Shown piece by piece: positions 1 to 9,214 of a stretch of 64,000 bases of DNA (the stretch's first letter is position 1; the number at the start of each line of letters is the position of its first letter). The stretch is from Paenibacillus aurantius (GTDB lineage Bacteria > Bacillota > Bacilli > Paenibacillales > NBRC-103111), in the NCBI RefSeq assembly GCF_032268605.1, contig NZ_CP130318.1:2886001-2950000 (forward strand), in the 5' to 3' direction. The position numbers and the translations under genes were made by a program. Under the pieces are notes generated by a model. That model worked only from the letters and a program-made list of their open reading frames with translations, was not told the DNA's origin and ran no database searches.

Positions 1-166
1 TAAGAAAATGATATAGCATGGTTTTTCCATGTCGTCGATAAAATGAATAACGCATATGGTGATTGGGATTTTCCGCCGTACCGATTTTGAGGAAGATTAT
101 CGTTATATGGCAGAGCATATTTCATCTAGGGAAATAAGAAATACAATATTAAAAGGGAGAATTCCT

Positions 167-508
167 GTGAAGCAATTAACATTCCATGAGTTACAGAGCT
201 ACCTAGCACTAAAATACAAAGAAGGACGTACTTCATCTGCTTTGTTTATGAAACTAGTAGAAGAAATTGGTGAGGTAGCAGAGATACTAAACCAGTTAGA
301 AGGTCAAAAGGAAACTTCAGGGGATGCTTCTTTAGAAAAAGAGTTAGTTGATGTTATACATTACGCAGTGGCCATTGCGAGCATAAATCATATTGATTTA
401 ACTAAGGCCATTATCAAAAAGGATAAGCAAGCTTCAATTAAATATAATCAATCTCCAAATTTAGAAGAATTTTTAGAAGTAAATAACAAGGAACAGACAT
501 TAAAATAA
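167..508 (+). CDS. MazG-like nucleotide pyrophosphohydrolase
   Basis: Small all-alpha protein of about 113 residues. The central part carries the MazG-type metal-binding pattern: EEIGE in helix 1, then ELVD in helix 2. MazG-family enzymes hydrolyse non-canonical or excess NTPs to NMP and pyrophosphate with Mg2+, so a house-cleaning role in the cytosol is inferred. I place the start at GTG 167 because AAAAGGGAGA lies just upstream at a good distance. An in-frame ATG at 56 would add 37 residues without a ribosome binding site. The upstream DNA (4-90) reads as a protein-like stretch in another frame, ending at TGA 88-90, so the 5' side may hold a decayed gene. The gene is AT-rich compared with the rest of the window. 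Fold assignment is fairly firm; the substrate is unknown. Confidence 0.7.
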   Translation: MKQLTFHELQSYLALKYKEGRTSSALFMKLVEEIGEVAEILNQLEGQKETSGDASLEKELVDVIHYAVAIASINHIDLTKAIIKKDKQASIKYNQSPNLEEFLEVNNKEQTLK

Positions 509-540
509 AAATAACAATATTTCTCTACTCAACCAACCGG

Positions 541-554
541 GGAACGATCGTTCC
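541..554. promoter_or_regulatory. 14-bp perfect palindrome, weakly LexA-box-like
   Basis: GGAACGATCGTTCC is a perfect palindrome between the MazG-like gene and the small membrane-protein gene. The GAAC-N4-GTTC core recalls Firmicute LexA/DinR boxes, but the outer bases and one core base differ from the consensus. It lies about 85 bp upstream of the next start codon, so an operator role is possible but unproven. Confidence 0.3.
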
Positions 555-638
555 TATGCGCGTGGCATATCGCATAAATAAACATACATAAATTCTCCTT
601 TGGATATGGTAATATATAACAAAAGGGGAGTGCTGATC

Positions 639-914
639 ATGGATATGCAGGAGTTCGTTTTAAAGGAACCGGTCAATAAAAAAGAGAAGCGAACTAAGCA
701 ATATAGGGATAACCGAGTTGCCATGATTCTTCAAGGAATCGGAGTTCTGAACATTATTTGTGGTATATTGATTGGATTAAGTATGGGGAATGGATTCTTG
801 GTTGCTTATCTGTTTGGTGGTATTGTAACTGGAGTTTTGTTCATTGGATTTGGAGAAGTAATCAAGTTGCTCCATGAAATAAATGAGAGACAAAAAGTGA
901 GTATGAAAGCATGA
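639..914 (+). CDS. Small two-helix membrane protein, unknown function
   Basis: About 91 residues. The N-terminal third is charged and rich in Lys/Arg (residues ~10-26). Two hydrophobic segments follow, at about residues 28-48 and 52-70, joined by a short Gly/Asn turn, and the tail is polar. This suggests a small integral membrane hairpin with the basic N-terminus in the cytosol. ATG 639 is chosen because AAAAGGGGAG sits 9 bases upstream; an earlier in-frame ATG at 600 has no ribosome binding site. I recognise no family. It stands alone between the MazG-like and HAD genes, is AT-rich, and follows the palindrome at 541-554. Confidence 0.5.
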   Translation: MDMQEFVLKEPVNKKEKRTKQYRDNRVAMILQGIGVLNIICGILIGLSMGNGFLVAYLFGGIVTGVLFIGFGEVIKLLHEINERQKVSMKA

Positions 915-1015
915 GCCTATTTATGAAGTAGGCTTATTGTATGGCGTGATGGGGACTTATCTTGTCCCATCTAGATGTAATATGGTTGCCGCAGCTGACA
1001 AAGGGGAACGAAACA

Positions 1016-1663
1016 TTGAAAAAGTACATACTCTTTGATCATGATGGTGTTCTGGTTGATACTGAGTTCTGGTATTACAAAGCGGGAGAACGCGCTCTGG
1101 CTGACATTGGATTTACCTTGGATAAAGATCAATACCTCATCGACATGACCCAGTCATTGGGCACTTGGTCCCAAGCTAGGGTGGCAGGTATTGATGAACA
1201 GACCATCAGCAAGCAGCGTGAGGTCCGCAACGTCTATTATCAGGAATATCTACGAACAGAAGCCATAGAGATTGAAGGCGTAGTGGAAACACTAGCCGAA
1301 CTGTCAAAGTACGTCCGCATGAGCATCGTGACGACTGCAAAACGTGCTGATTTTCAACTTATTCATGAAAAGCGCCAGATTAGACAATTCATGGAATTCG
1401 TTCTTGTTCGCGAAGACTACGAGCGCACGAAGCCGCACCCGGAACCATACTTGACCGGCCTAAAGCGCTTCGGAGCTGCCAAAGAAGAAACCTTGGTTGT
1501 AGAGGATTCAAATAGAGGCTTGAACTCAGCCGTGGCGGCTGGTATCGACTGTGCTATTGTCCATAACGACTTCACCAAAACACATGACTTCTCGCAGGCT
1601 AGTTATCGAATCAAGACTCTGATGGAACTAAAGGACATTATCCTAAGCAGCCACCCGACCTGA
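1016..1663 (+). CDS. HAD-superfamily hydrolase (beta-phosphoglucomutase/phosphatase-like)
   Basis: About 215 residues with all four HAD motifs. Motif I is DHDGVLVDTE near the N-terminus, with the nucleophile and acid/base aspartates. Motif II is the T of SIVTTAKR, motif III the K of RTKPHPEPY, and motif IV VVEDSNRGLNSAVAAG. The insert between motif I and II is helical, as in subfamily IA, so it probably cleaves or transfers phosphate on a small metabolite. I prefer TTG 1016, preceded by AAGGGGAACG, which places motif I directly after the start as in relatives. An upstream TTG at 962 would add 18 unconserved residues. The next ~260 bp hold no gene apart from the hairpin at 1833-1885. The substrate cannot be told from sequence. 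Confidence 0.75.
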   Translation: MKKYILFDHDGVLVDTEFWYYKAGERALADIGFTLDKDQYLIDMTQSLGTWSQARVAGIDEQTISKQREVRNVYYQEYLRTEAIEIEGVVETLAELSKYVRMSIVTTAKRADFQLIHEKRQIRQFMEFVLVREDYERTKPHPEPYLTGLKRFGAAKEETLVVEDSNRGLNSAVAAGIDCAIVHNDFTKTHDFSQASYRIKTLMELKDIILSSHPT

Positions 1664-1832
1664 AGCTCTTCATGTTCGTAATCTTGTTTCGAGTTTTGCT
1701 CAATGGATGCATGAGTAGTGCTGAAATGGTTGACGATGGACAGGCACCTAAGAGAGTGAGATTCAGTTTGTAACAGATCGCTTCGATGAATGGATAAGGA
1801 GTTAAGTGACTACGCTAACGGACGACATAGTT

Positions 1833-1885
1833 GAAACAGCGACAGTCCAGGACATTATTTTCTCGTCCTTGGCTGTCGCTGTTTC
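1833..1885 (-). repeat. Long hairpin repeat, copy 1 (probable terminator of the minus-strand peptidase)
   Basis: Two 21-base arms (1833-1853 and 1865-1885) match in 19 positions around an 11-base AT-rich loop. The stem has AAACAGCGACAG at its base. It lies ~40 bp past the stop of the minus-strand M42 gene, so it may end that transcript. A near copy lies at 20336-20385, also just downstream of a minus-strand gene and in the same orientation. The two copies share the loop TTATTTT and most of the stem. Confidence 0.6.
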
Positions 1886-1927
1886 CATTTCTTAAGGTAG
1901 TCTCAATCCACCATTTTGATCGGACAC

Positions 1928-2998
1928 CTAGAACGAAATAACGGACTCGTACATCGATTTGTCCGAGGCTTGGATCAGCTTCAGAAGCAGCTCCTTAGCG
2001 GCTTCATAATCATCCGTATGGATCATGGAGGCGGAGGTATGAATATAGCGGGCGCATACGCCGAGGACGGCCGTCGGTACGCCGCGCCCGTACAGGTGAA
2101 TTTTGCCGCCGTCGGTCGCTCCCGGGGAAATGTAGAGCTGGTAAGGGATCCGGTGGGTTTCGGCCGTATCCAGAATAAACTCCGTCAAGGTGCGGTTAGG
2201 AATGATGGCGCTGTCCAGAATGCGGACGACGGCGCCTTGTCCGAGGCGGCCGAACGCGTTCGGATCCCCTCCGGCATCTCCCGCCGGCCCGGCCTCCAGC
2301 GTATAGCACAGATCCGGCTCGATCAGGGCGGCCGCCGTCTGTGCACCGCGCATGCCGACCTCCTCCTGGACGGTCGCTCCCGCATACAAGGTGTTAGGAA
2401 GCGAAACGTCCTTCAGCTCCCGGAGCAGCTCAATCGCAAGGCCGACCCCGAACCGGTTGTCCCAAGCCTTGGCCAAAATTTTCTTCTCATTGGCAAGGGG
2501 CGTGAACTCGCTGACGGGCACGATGGGAAGACCTGGACGGACCCCCAGGGCCTGGGCATGCTGACGGTTGTCCGCTCCAATATCGAGATACATGGAGGGG
2601 ATGTCGACCGGCTTGCTTCTCTGCGCTTCGTCGAGTAGGTGGCGGGGAGTCGAGGAAATCACCCCCAGAACGGGCCCCTGCGGCGTCAAGATCGTCATAC
2701 GCTGAGCGAGCAGCACTTGATTCCACCAGCCGCCAAGCGCCTGGAAACGAACCATTCCATTGTCCAGAATGGTGGTGACCAGGAACCCGACTTCGTCCAT
2801 ATGGCCGCCGGCCATGATGCGCGGACCGGCCGGATCTCCGCGGAGAACCCCGAACAAGCTTCCCAGTCTGTCCTCTACAATCTCCCCGGTATGTTTCTTG
2901 ATTTCCCCGAGCAAGAAGCGTCTCACTTCGTGCTCAAAGCCCGGAGCCCCCGGAAGCTCCGTCAACGTTCTGAACATGTCTCTCGTCGTCTGATCCAT
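1928..2998 (-). CDS. M42-family metallo-aminopeptidase
   Basis: 356 residues, the usual length for the M42 glutamyl/deblocking aminopeptidase family (often annotated as endoglucanase M). Dinuclear-metal and catalytic residues are visible: H and D in [10 protein letters not shown] in KAWDNRFG, the EE pair in [12 protein letters not shown] in EAGPAGD, and the last H in [11 protein letters not shown]. It should release N-terminal residues from short peptides in the cytosol, usually as a large oligomer. The start ATG is preceded by GGGAGG on the minus strand. It is transcribed away from the oxygenase cluster and shares a short intergenic region with it (2999-3169). The hairpin at 1833-1885 is its likely terminator. 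Confidence 0.88.
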   Translation of the reverse strand: MDQTTRDMFRTLTELPGAPGFEHEVRRFLLGEIKKHTGEIVEDRLGSLFGVLRGDPAGPRIMAGGHMDEVGFLVTTILDNGMVRFQALGGWWNQVLLAQRMTILTPQGPVLGVISSTPRHLLDEAQRSKPVDIPSMYLDIGADNRQHAQALGVRPGLPIVPVSEFTPLANEKKILAKAWDNRFGVGLAIELLRELKDVSLPNTLYAGATVQEEVGMRGAQTAAALIEPDLCYTLEAGPAGDAGGDPNAFGRLGQGAVVRILDSAIIPNRTLTEFILDTAETHRIPYQLYISPGATDGGKIHLYGRGVPTAVLGVCARYIHTSASMIHTDDYEAAKELLLKLIQASDKSMYESVISF

Positions 2999-3110
2999 CC
3001 CTAATCCCTCCCGGTAACGGTACTCTTTTCCAACTTATCCGCCGTCTTGGGGGCTGTCAATCCTGCCTATCCAAAAAGGCAAGATTCCTAATAAAACAGC
3101 AAGATCGCAT

Positions 3111-3129
3111 GATGTGAAACGCTTACATC
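3111..3129. promoter_or_regulatory. Candidate LacI/CcpA-type operator
   Basis: Imperfect palindrome with GATGT...ACATC ends and GAAACGCTT in the middle. It resembles LacI/GalR-family or cre sites (TGTAAACG-TTTACA style) with one extra base in the centre. It lies just upstream of the -10-like TATACT at 3136-3141 that faces the oxygenase cluster, so a bound repressor would block that promoter. No LacI-family gene is in the window. Based on resemblance only. Confidence 0.35.
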
Positions 3130-3135
3130 GCTCTT

Positions 3136-3141
3136 TATACT
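3136..3141 (+). promoter_or_regulatory. Putative -10 box of the oxygenase cluster
   Basis: TATACT lies 30-55 bp before the plausible start codons of the first cluster gene. The region 17 bp upstream is a poor -35 match and overlaps the palindrome at 3111-3129. A transcript from here would begin near 3148, which argues against GTG 3146 as start of the first gene. Confidence 0.35.
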
Positions 3142-3169
3142 GAGGGTGACGATAAACCGAACACAGGAG

Positions 3170-4897
3170 ATGATTCCTCTGAACAGTTCCATGGTGGAAG
3201 CGGTACAGGACCTTGTTAAGCTGCAGGACGGAAGATTAAGCGAGTATAGGGAAAAGCGGCAAGCCGCGGCCGCGGAAAGAAGAACACCGGATCCTCTTGG
3301 ATTGGGTACGGTCTCCCTCATGCTGCCTCTGTACGCCCACCCCGATTCGGCCTATTACCGGGATGCCTCTCTGCTGCCCGAAATGGAAGTGGGAGCGGAG
3401 AACTTTCTGAAGACGCAGCTGCCGAGCGGCTGCATCTCCCTCGTGAACTGCAACATCGACTCTCCTCCGGATACGGCTTTTACCACTCACCTTACCTCCT
3501 TGCTGTACCAGGTGGCTGAACGATCGGGCCTGCCTGAGCTTCAAGGGGTGCAGGGAGCTCTTCGTCTGTTTCTGGAGCGGGCGAAGCCGTGCCTGCTAAA
3601 CGGTGGAATTCATACTCCGAACCACCGCTGGGTTATGGCGGGTGCGCTTGCCAAAATGTACGAGATATTTGAAGAGGATACTTTCCGCGACCGGGCTTTT
3701 CAATTTCTCGACGAGGGCTTCGACATGACGGAATACGGAGAATGGACGGAGCGCAGCAATGCCATCTATAACGGGGCGTGCGCCATTCACCTGTATGACG
3801 TTGGGCTGATCTTCGGCTATGAGCCGGCCTTTCAGGCGATCCGCTCCAATTTGACGATGATGCAGTACATGTTCCATCCGGATGATTCGATCGTCACGGA
3901 GTATTCCGGGCGGCAGGATCTGGGGCAGACGATGATGATGAGCGACTGGTACTACGTCATCTGCCATCTGATGGCCTCCCGCGATCAGAATCCTGTTTTC
4001 GGAGCGATGGCGGGCGTAGCCGAGAAGACGGCTCCCCGGGGGTCCCATGCTTTGATGTTCTGGATGCTGTATCCGGACGAGATGAGCGGAGCCCGGACCT
4101 TCATGGGACCGCTGTCCGACGAATACACGATCCTGTTTGGGGAAGAGAACGAGGTTCCTGTCCCGAAGAACGTCCCTTACCTGGGAAAACTGGTCCAGCA
4201 CCCCCACGGGGCTTCCGTTCTTCGGCACCGCAAGGGCAAGCTGAGCGTAACGGCGATGGCCGGCCAGCCGGAGCTTCTAACCATCCGCTATGGGGAAGCC
4301 GCTATGTACGGGCTTAAGCTGGGAGCCGGCTGGTTCGGCATCGGCGGGGTGGCCTTTCCCTCGATCCGGCAAACCGGGGAAGCGACCTACCGGATGCAGA
4401 TCGAGCTCGAAGGCTGCTACTGGAATCCTTTGCCGAAGCATTTGACGGAAGGGACGGACGGCATGTACGTCAAGATGCCGAACCATCTTCGGGAGAAGAC
4501 CCACGTTCAGTTTTTGCCGGTAGCCGTGGAACTTACCTTGGTGGATAACGGGGTGGATGTCCGCGTTCTCTCTGAAGCCATTCCTAACATCTATTTGCAG
4601 GCCGTCTGTATGTTTGACCCGCAAGGAACGCTAAGCAGTCCTTCTCTGGAGGAAGCCGCCCCGGGGATTCAGTGCTTAAAGGAAGGAGAAGCGAGCTTTA
4701 CCAGAGGAGGGGATACGATCGTGGTGTCCGGGGGAGCGAAGGAGCATGGGGATCTGTCGATGCGCAACGACAAAGTCAACCGGGATGCCCTTAACCTTAC
4801 CGTAAATTGGGTGACGCCGGCGGACCGGACCCTCCGCTTCCGCTGCATAACTAACCCGAAAGGGCAGGGAGATGAAAGCCATGGCGAGAAAAATTGA
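3170..4897 (+). CDS. Putative (alpha/alpha)-toroid polysaccharide-lyase-like protein
   Basis: About 575 residues with no signal peptide. The N-terminal ~330 residues are helical and Trp/Tyr-rich. They carry TPNHRWVMAGAL (near residue 150) and VTEYSGRQDLGQ (near residue 245), reminiscent of toroid-fold polysaccharide lyases that use Asn/His and Tyr. The remaining part looks like a beta-sandwich. I therefore suggest a lyase or glycosidase of the heparinase/alginate-lyase fold, at moderate confidence; I cannot name a family. The start is uncertain: ATG 3170 is taken, GTG 3146 is too close to the probable promoter, and AGGAGA at 3165-3170 would best fit CTG 3179. It is the first gene of the ten-gene cluster and overlaps the next gene by about 17 bp. 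Confidence 0.6.
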   Translation: MIPLNSSMVEAVQDLVKLQDGRLSEYREKRQAAAAERRTPDPLGLGTVSLMLPLYAHPDSAYYRDASLLPEMEVGAENFLKTQLPSGCISLVNCNIDSPPDTAFTTHLTSLLYQVAERSGLPELQGVQGALRLFLERAKPCLLNGGIHTPNHRWVMAGALAKMYEIFEEDTFRDRAFQFLDEGFDMTEYGEWTERSNAIYNGACAIHLYDVGLIFGYEPAFQAIRSNLTMMQYMFHPDDSIVTEYSGRQDLGQTMMMSDWYYVICHLMASRDQNPVFGAMAGVAEKTAPRGSHALMFWMLYPDEMSGARTFMGPLSDEYTILFGEENEVPVPKNVPYLGKLVQHPHGASVLRHRKGKLSVTAMAGQPELLTIRYGEAAMYGLKLGAGWFGIGGVAFPSIRQTGEATYRMQIELEGCYWNPLPKHLTEGTDGMYVKMPNHLREKTHVQFLPVAVELTLVDNGVDVRVLSEAIPNIYLQAVCMFDPQGTLSSPSLEEAAPGIQCLKEGEASFTRGGDTIVVSGGAKEHGDLSMRNDKVNRDALNLTVNWVTPADRTLRFRCITNPKGQGDESHGEKN

Positions 4898-6224
4898 AGT
4901 CGACGTAACCGACTACAGCTTCCTGGAGGAGGATTCGGCTTACAAGGGCTCGCTTCTCCGTCCGATCGACACCGCCCGTTTGCTGCAACCGTGCTTCTGG
5001 CTGGAATTTGAATTGTCCCGCATGACCATCGGCTGGGTGCCGGGGGTTCCCGACTGGGACGTTAAAGGCGAGCTCGTCCGGATGGGCTATCTGCACACGG
5101 AGCACATGAAGCTGCTGCGGGACCGGATCCATGAGCTGCCCGGACCGGACATCGGGGAGCATGCTTCGCCCCCTGCAGGAATCCGGGACGCCTGCCAGCG
5201 CATTTCCTGTGCGCCGACGTTCGCGGAATTCGCCACCGGCTACCACCATCTTGTCTCCAAGCTTAACCGGAGGTACGAAGAATTCATGGAATCGTTCGAT
5301 CCCGTCCTCGATGCTCCGACCCTGGACCGGATTCGGCATATTCTGGTCGACCGTGACCGGCTGCTCGGCTGGGCGGTCCCCTTCACGATGTTTGCAGGAA
5401 TAGACGATCCCGAAGAGCGGGATGCCTATCGGGAGTGGACCCGGTATGTGAACGACGTCTGGACCGCGCTGGAAAAATCCGTACCGGGCTCTGTGCCCGA
5501 TTGGCCGGCCCCTCCCGCCCGGGAACCGGCTGGCCCCATTCCTCTGCAAGCGGCGCACGACCCCCGGTATCCGCTTGTGGATCTGACGAAATACAAAAGC
5601 GCCATGTTCGACCCGCAATCCCCGACCTATGACAGCGTCAAGCATATGGTGTTCATCAACGCCAGCGAAATGTCGGCGGCGGAAAGCCTGTGCTACCTGT
5701 ACTATGGAGTACAGGGCATGCCCGCGGATTTCTACATGGATGTCGCCCGTCATACGTGGGACGAGATCCGGCACAGCCAGATGGGGGTTCGCCGGCTGAA
5801 GCAGTGGGGCTACCGGACGGAGGATTTTGCCTGGCATCCGCCGACCATTCCGACCCCGGAAACGATGCAGCAGGTTTTTCCGGAATTTTATTCAAGTCTG
5901 ACTATGGTCATGGAGCCCTGCTCGTTCATCAAGAAACGGAAATCGATCACCGCTTTTATGGAGCATGGGGATCCTTTATCGTCCATTCAGTCGGAATACG
6001 ATATTGCGGACGAAAGGCTTCATGTGGGCTTCGGCCAGAAGTGGGGAGCCAAGCTGTATGAACACACGGGGGATTTCGTGACGGCCGGCAAGGTGGCGGA
6101 GACCGTCAAGCGAAGCCATCTGGTGAAGATGGGATACACCCAGGAGCAAATCGATCAGGTTCTGAAGAGCTTTCCCGAATTTTGCGGGTTTGCCACCATG
6201 GATTTGAACTATGCGAAGTATTAA
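4881..6224 (+). CDS. Ferritin-like diiron protein, paralogue 1
   Basis: About 447 residues. An N-terminal helical region (including YLHTEHMKLLRDR near residue 75) is followed by a variable Pro-rich linker near residues 200-235 and a C-terminal ferritin-like bundle. Counted from the in-frame ATG at 4872, likely iron ligands are E271 (MSAAES), E298/H301 (WDEIRHS), E348 (VMEPCSF) and E381/H384 (ADERLHVGFG). This is a full E-ExxH-E-ExxH set, as in diiron oxygenases, desaturases and ribonucleotide reductase R2. O2-dependent oxidation of a small substrate is inferred. ATG 4881 is preferred because GGGAGATG precedes it. Two paralogues lie in the same cluster. The family may be DUF455-related, which I cannot confirm. 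Confidence 0.7.
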   Translation: MARKIEVDVTDYSFLEEDSAYKGSLLRPIDTARLLQPCFWLEFELSRMTIGWVPGVPDWDVKGELVRMGYLHTEHMKLLRDRIHELPGPDIGEHASPPAGIRDACQRISCAPTFAEFATGYHHLVSKLNRRYEEFMESFDPVLDAPTLDRIRHILVDRDRLLGWAVPFTMFAGIDDPEERDAYREWTRYVNDVWTALEKSVPGSVPDWPAPPAREPAGPIPLQAAHDPRYPLVDLTKYKSAMFDPQSPTYDSVKHMVFINASEMSAAESLCYLYYGVQGMPADFYMDVARHTWDEIRHSQMGVRRLKQWGYRTEDFAWHPPTIPTPETMQQVFPEFYSSLTMVMEPCSFIKKRKSITAFMEHGDPLSSIQSEYDIADERLHVGFGQKWGAKLYEHTGDFVTAGKVAETVKRSHLVKMGYTQEQIDQVLKSFPEFCGFATMDLNYAKY

Positions 6225-6323
6225 TGAATACCACCGGGGTCGGGCTTCGTCCGATCCTTCCGTCTATATAAGGCGGTTTACCGGAGGAGCTTCGCAGGAA
6301 ACCTAAGTCGGGGAGGAAGAAGG

Positions 6324-9089
6324 ATGCACTTAACCGCCTATCATTTACGAGTGGAATATAAAGAGAATCCGCTGGGCATCGATCGGCTGAGGCCCCGTCT
6401 CGGCTGGAGACTCCAGTCCGGCTTGCGGAGGGACGTTCAGTCGGCTTACCGCCTTATAGTGTCTTCCAGCCGGGAGGCGCTGCTCGGGGATTCCGGCGAC
6501 CTGTGGGATACGGGGAAAGTGCCGTCCGATTGTTCCCAGCATATCGAATATGAAGGAGCCGGCTTGACATCCGGTCAGGAGGTTTTCTGGAAGGTGATGG
6601 TTTGGGACCGGGAGGGACGCCCATCCCCATGGAGCGAGCCGGCCGTCTGGTCCATGGGACTGCTGGAACGAAGCGAGTGGAAGGGCAAATGGATCGGCCT
6701 GAAATCGCCGCATGCTCCGACCCATGCCGCGCCTAAGCCTGCCGTGTACTTAAGAAAGAGCCTCCAAGTATCCAAGCCGGTCAGGCGGGCTGTCCTGTAT
6801 GCAGCGGCACTTGGGGCTTATGAGCTTTACCTGAACGGAAGTCCAATCGGCAATGGCTCCTTGAACCCCGATTGGACGGACTACGCCATCCGGCTCCAGT
6901 ACCAGGCCTTCGATGTGACAGGACAGCTGGCCGAAGGAGGCAACGGCTTGGGGGTTCTGCTCGGCCACGGCTGGTACTCCGGGTATATCGGCATGTTTGG
7001 CTATCAGCGGTATGGCAGGGACCCCCGGATTATGCTTCAGCTGAACGTGGAGTACCAGGACGGAACGGTCGAGAAGTCATACACGGACTCTACATGGAAA
7101 GCCTCGTTCGGGCCGCTCGTTGCCACGGATTTTCAGATGGGCGAAACGTACGACGCCCGGTTGGCTTTTCCCGGCTGGAAGGAACCGGCGTTCAACGATG
7201 CGGAATGGAGGCAGGCGGAGGTCTTTTACGATTACAAAGGCTTTCTGTGCGGGGCGGTATGCCCTCCGGTAAAGCCGGTTATGGAGCTCTCTCCGGTGTC
7301 GGTCGAGCGGAAGGAAACCGGCACTTATGTGATCGATATGGGGCAAAACATGGTCGGCCGGCTGCGGGTGCGGTTATCGGGCGAGCCGGGGACCACGGTC
7401 ATCCTCCGCCATGGGGAGGCTTTGGATGAAAACGGTAACCTGTACACGGATAACCTACGCTTAACCCGCCAGACCGACACGTACATTCTGAACGGGGAAG
7501 AGGAGGAGTGGTTTGAGCCGTTCTTTACCGTTCACGGCTTCCGGTATGTGGAGCTATCCGGTTACCCGGATGTTCTAAGCACTGAGGACGTGGTGGGCGT
7601 TGTCCTGCACTCGGCCCTGCCGAAGACGGGGACGCTGGAAACCTCCCATCCGCTGCTTAACCAACTGATCTCCAACATCGAATGGACGCAGCGGGGCAAC
7701 TTCGTAAGCGTACCAACCGATTGTCCGCAGCGCGACGAACGGCACGGGTGGACGGGGGATGCCCTGGTGTTTTTCCGGACGGCCTGCTACCAGCTGGAAT
7801 CCGCCTCCTTCTTTACCAAATGGCTGACGGATCTAACTGACGCCCAGCGTCCGACCGGCGCTTTCACCGATTTCGCCCCATTTATACCGGGTGGAAAAAC
7901 GGAGCACGGAGGAGACATGACCTATGACCATACGGCTTCGGCGGGATGGGCGGATGCGGGGGTTCTCGTTCCCTGGATGATGTATCAGGTGTACGGCGAC
8001 AAGCGGATTCTTCAGGAGCACTACCCGTCCATGATCCGGTGGATCCGGTTCCTGCAAGAAATGCATCCGCGCCATATCCGGGAGGATCTGCCTCAGTATG
8101 GAGACTGGCTGTCCATTCCGGAAACCGGGGGGATCGCCGAGCTGCGGAATGTGTCCTCCTTGTCCACGACACCGTACGACGTTTTCGCCACCTCTTATTA
8201 TGCTTACTCCGTAGGAGTGCTGGCCCTTGTGGCCGAAAAGCTCGGGCGTCACGAGGAAGCCAAGGAGTGGGCAGAGCTCAAGGAGGACATCATGAAGGCC
8301 TACCAGAAGGCGTTCATCGACGGTTCCGGCCGGATTAAAGGAGACACCCAATCGGCGTATATGCTGGCACTCGCGATGGATTTGCTTCCAGAGGACCAGC
8401 GGCAGGCAGCCGTGGAACGTCTTCTCCAGCTTCTGGAGCAGCGGAACTGGCACCTTTCCACCGGCATTCACGGAACCCGCTACTTGCTGACGCTGCTAGT
8501 GGAAGCCGGACAGGAGGAGGCCGCATTCCGGATCATGATGAAAGAGACGTTCCCGTCTTGGCTGTACTCGATTCGGCAGGGGGCTACCACCATATGGGAG
8601 CGCTGGGACGGATGGACGGAGGAGAGAGGCTTTCAGCGGGCGGGCATGAATTCCTTGAACCATTACGCCCTCGGTTCGGTCGGCGAATGGCTGTACCGGT
8701 ATGTGGGAGGAATCGATTACGACGAGCCGGGCTTCAAGCGTATCCGCATCCAGCCGAGAATCGGAGGCGGCCTCGAGTCGGCCCGCTGCCAATATGAGTC
8801 GATCTATGGACCCATCGCCTGCTCCTGGCAGCAGGAGGCGGGGAGGCTTCACTTGTCCGTCTCGATTCCCGCCAACACGTCCGCTTCTATCCGCATCCCG
8901 CTGAAGGCCGGCCAGAGAATCATAGAAAGCGGCCGGGATCTCGGCTTGTCGGAAGACCTGCGGGTGATCGTTCACGAGAAGGATTATTGTTTGCTCGATG
9001 CCGGCTCCGGGGACTATCTGTTTCGGGTCGAAGGCGAGCCGCGGAAAAGTCTGGCCCCCATCGAGGGGCAAGTGCCTTATTCCCGGTAG
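6324..9089 (+). CDS. GH78 alpha-L-rhamnosidase
   Basis: 921 residues, normal for multidomain GH78. Fibronectin/concanavalin-like beta domains fill the first ~430 residues, with YELYLNGSPIGNGSLNPDWT and LGHGWYSGYIGM typical of the N-terminal rhamnosidase domain. The (alpha/alpha)6 catalytic domain follows, with DCPQRDERHGWTGDA near residue 468 (general acid Glu in DER) and TTIWERWDGW near residue 757 (second catalytic Glu). A C-terminal beta-sandwich ends the protein. It inverts and hydrolyses terminal alpha-L-rhamnose from glycosides or polysaccharides. No signal peptide is seen, so it is probably cytosolic and acts on imported oligosaccharides or glycosides. The 98-bp gap before it holds a weak GGGTCGG/CCGATCC hairpin (6237-6257) but no clear terminator. 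Confidence 0.93.
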   Translation: MHLTAYHLRVEYKENPLGIDRLRPRLGWRLQSGLRRDVQSAYRLIVSSSREALLGDSGDLWDTGKVPSDCSQHIEYEGAGLTSGQEVFWKVMVWDREGRPSPWSEPAVWSMGLLERSEWKGKWIGLKSPHAPTHAAPKPAVYLRKSLQVSKPVRRAVLYAAALGAYELYLNGSPIGNGSLNPDWTDYAIRLQYQAFDVTGQLAEGGNGLGVLLGHGWYSGYIGMFGYQRYGRDPRIMLQLNVEYQDGTVEKSYTDSTWKASFGPLVATDFQMGETYDARLAFPGWKEPAFNDAEWRQAEVFYDYKGFLCGAVCPPVKPVMELSPVSVERKETGTYVIDMGQNMVGRLRVRLSGEPGTTVILRHGEALDENGNLYTDNLRLTRQTDTYILNGEEEEWFEPFFTVHGFRYVELSGYPDVLSTEDVVGVVLHSALPKTGTLETSHPLLNQLISNIEWTQRGNFVSVPTDCPQRDERHGWTGDALVFFRTACYQLESASFFTKWLTDLTDAQRPTGAFTDFAPFIPGGKTEHGGDMTYDHTASAGWADAGVLVPWMMYQVYGDKRILQEHYPSMIRWIRFLQEMHPRHIREDLPQYGDWLSIPETGGIAELRNVSSLSTTPYDVFATSYYAYSVGVLALVAEKLGRHEEAKEWAELKEDIMKAYQKAFIDGSGRIKGDTQSAYMLALAMDLLPEDQRQAAVERLLQLLEQRNWHLSTGIHGTRYLLTLLVEAGQEEAAFRIMMKETFPSWLYSIRQGATTIWERWDGWTEERGFQRAGMNSLNHYALGSVGEWLYRYVGGIDYDEPGFKRIRIQPRIGGGLESARCQYESIYGPIACSWQQEAGRLHLSVSIPANTSASIRIPLKAGQRIIESGRDLGLSEDLRVIVHEKDYCLLDAGSGDYLFRVEGEPRKSLAPIEGQVPYSR

Positions 9090-9214
9090 GTTTGTTCTCA
9101 AAAAGACTCCGTATGAGTACGATCATGGGCAGGGAAGCCGAACAAACTCACGGATATGGCACCGGCACGCGCCTATTAAGCCGGACCTAACGGTTAAGCA
9201 GAGGAGGAAGGGGA

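Noticed and set aside
1916-2638. Plus-strand open frame opposite the M42 aminopeptidase
   Set aside because: The minus-strand protein has all metal ligands of the family, while the plus-strand reading has no motif and no ribosome binding site.
4851-5837. Minus-strand open frame opposite the first diiron gene
   Set aside because: Pro/Arg/His-rich composition typical of antisense frames; the plus strand carries conserved diiron ligands.
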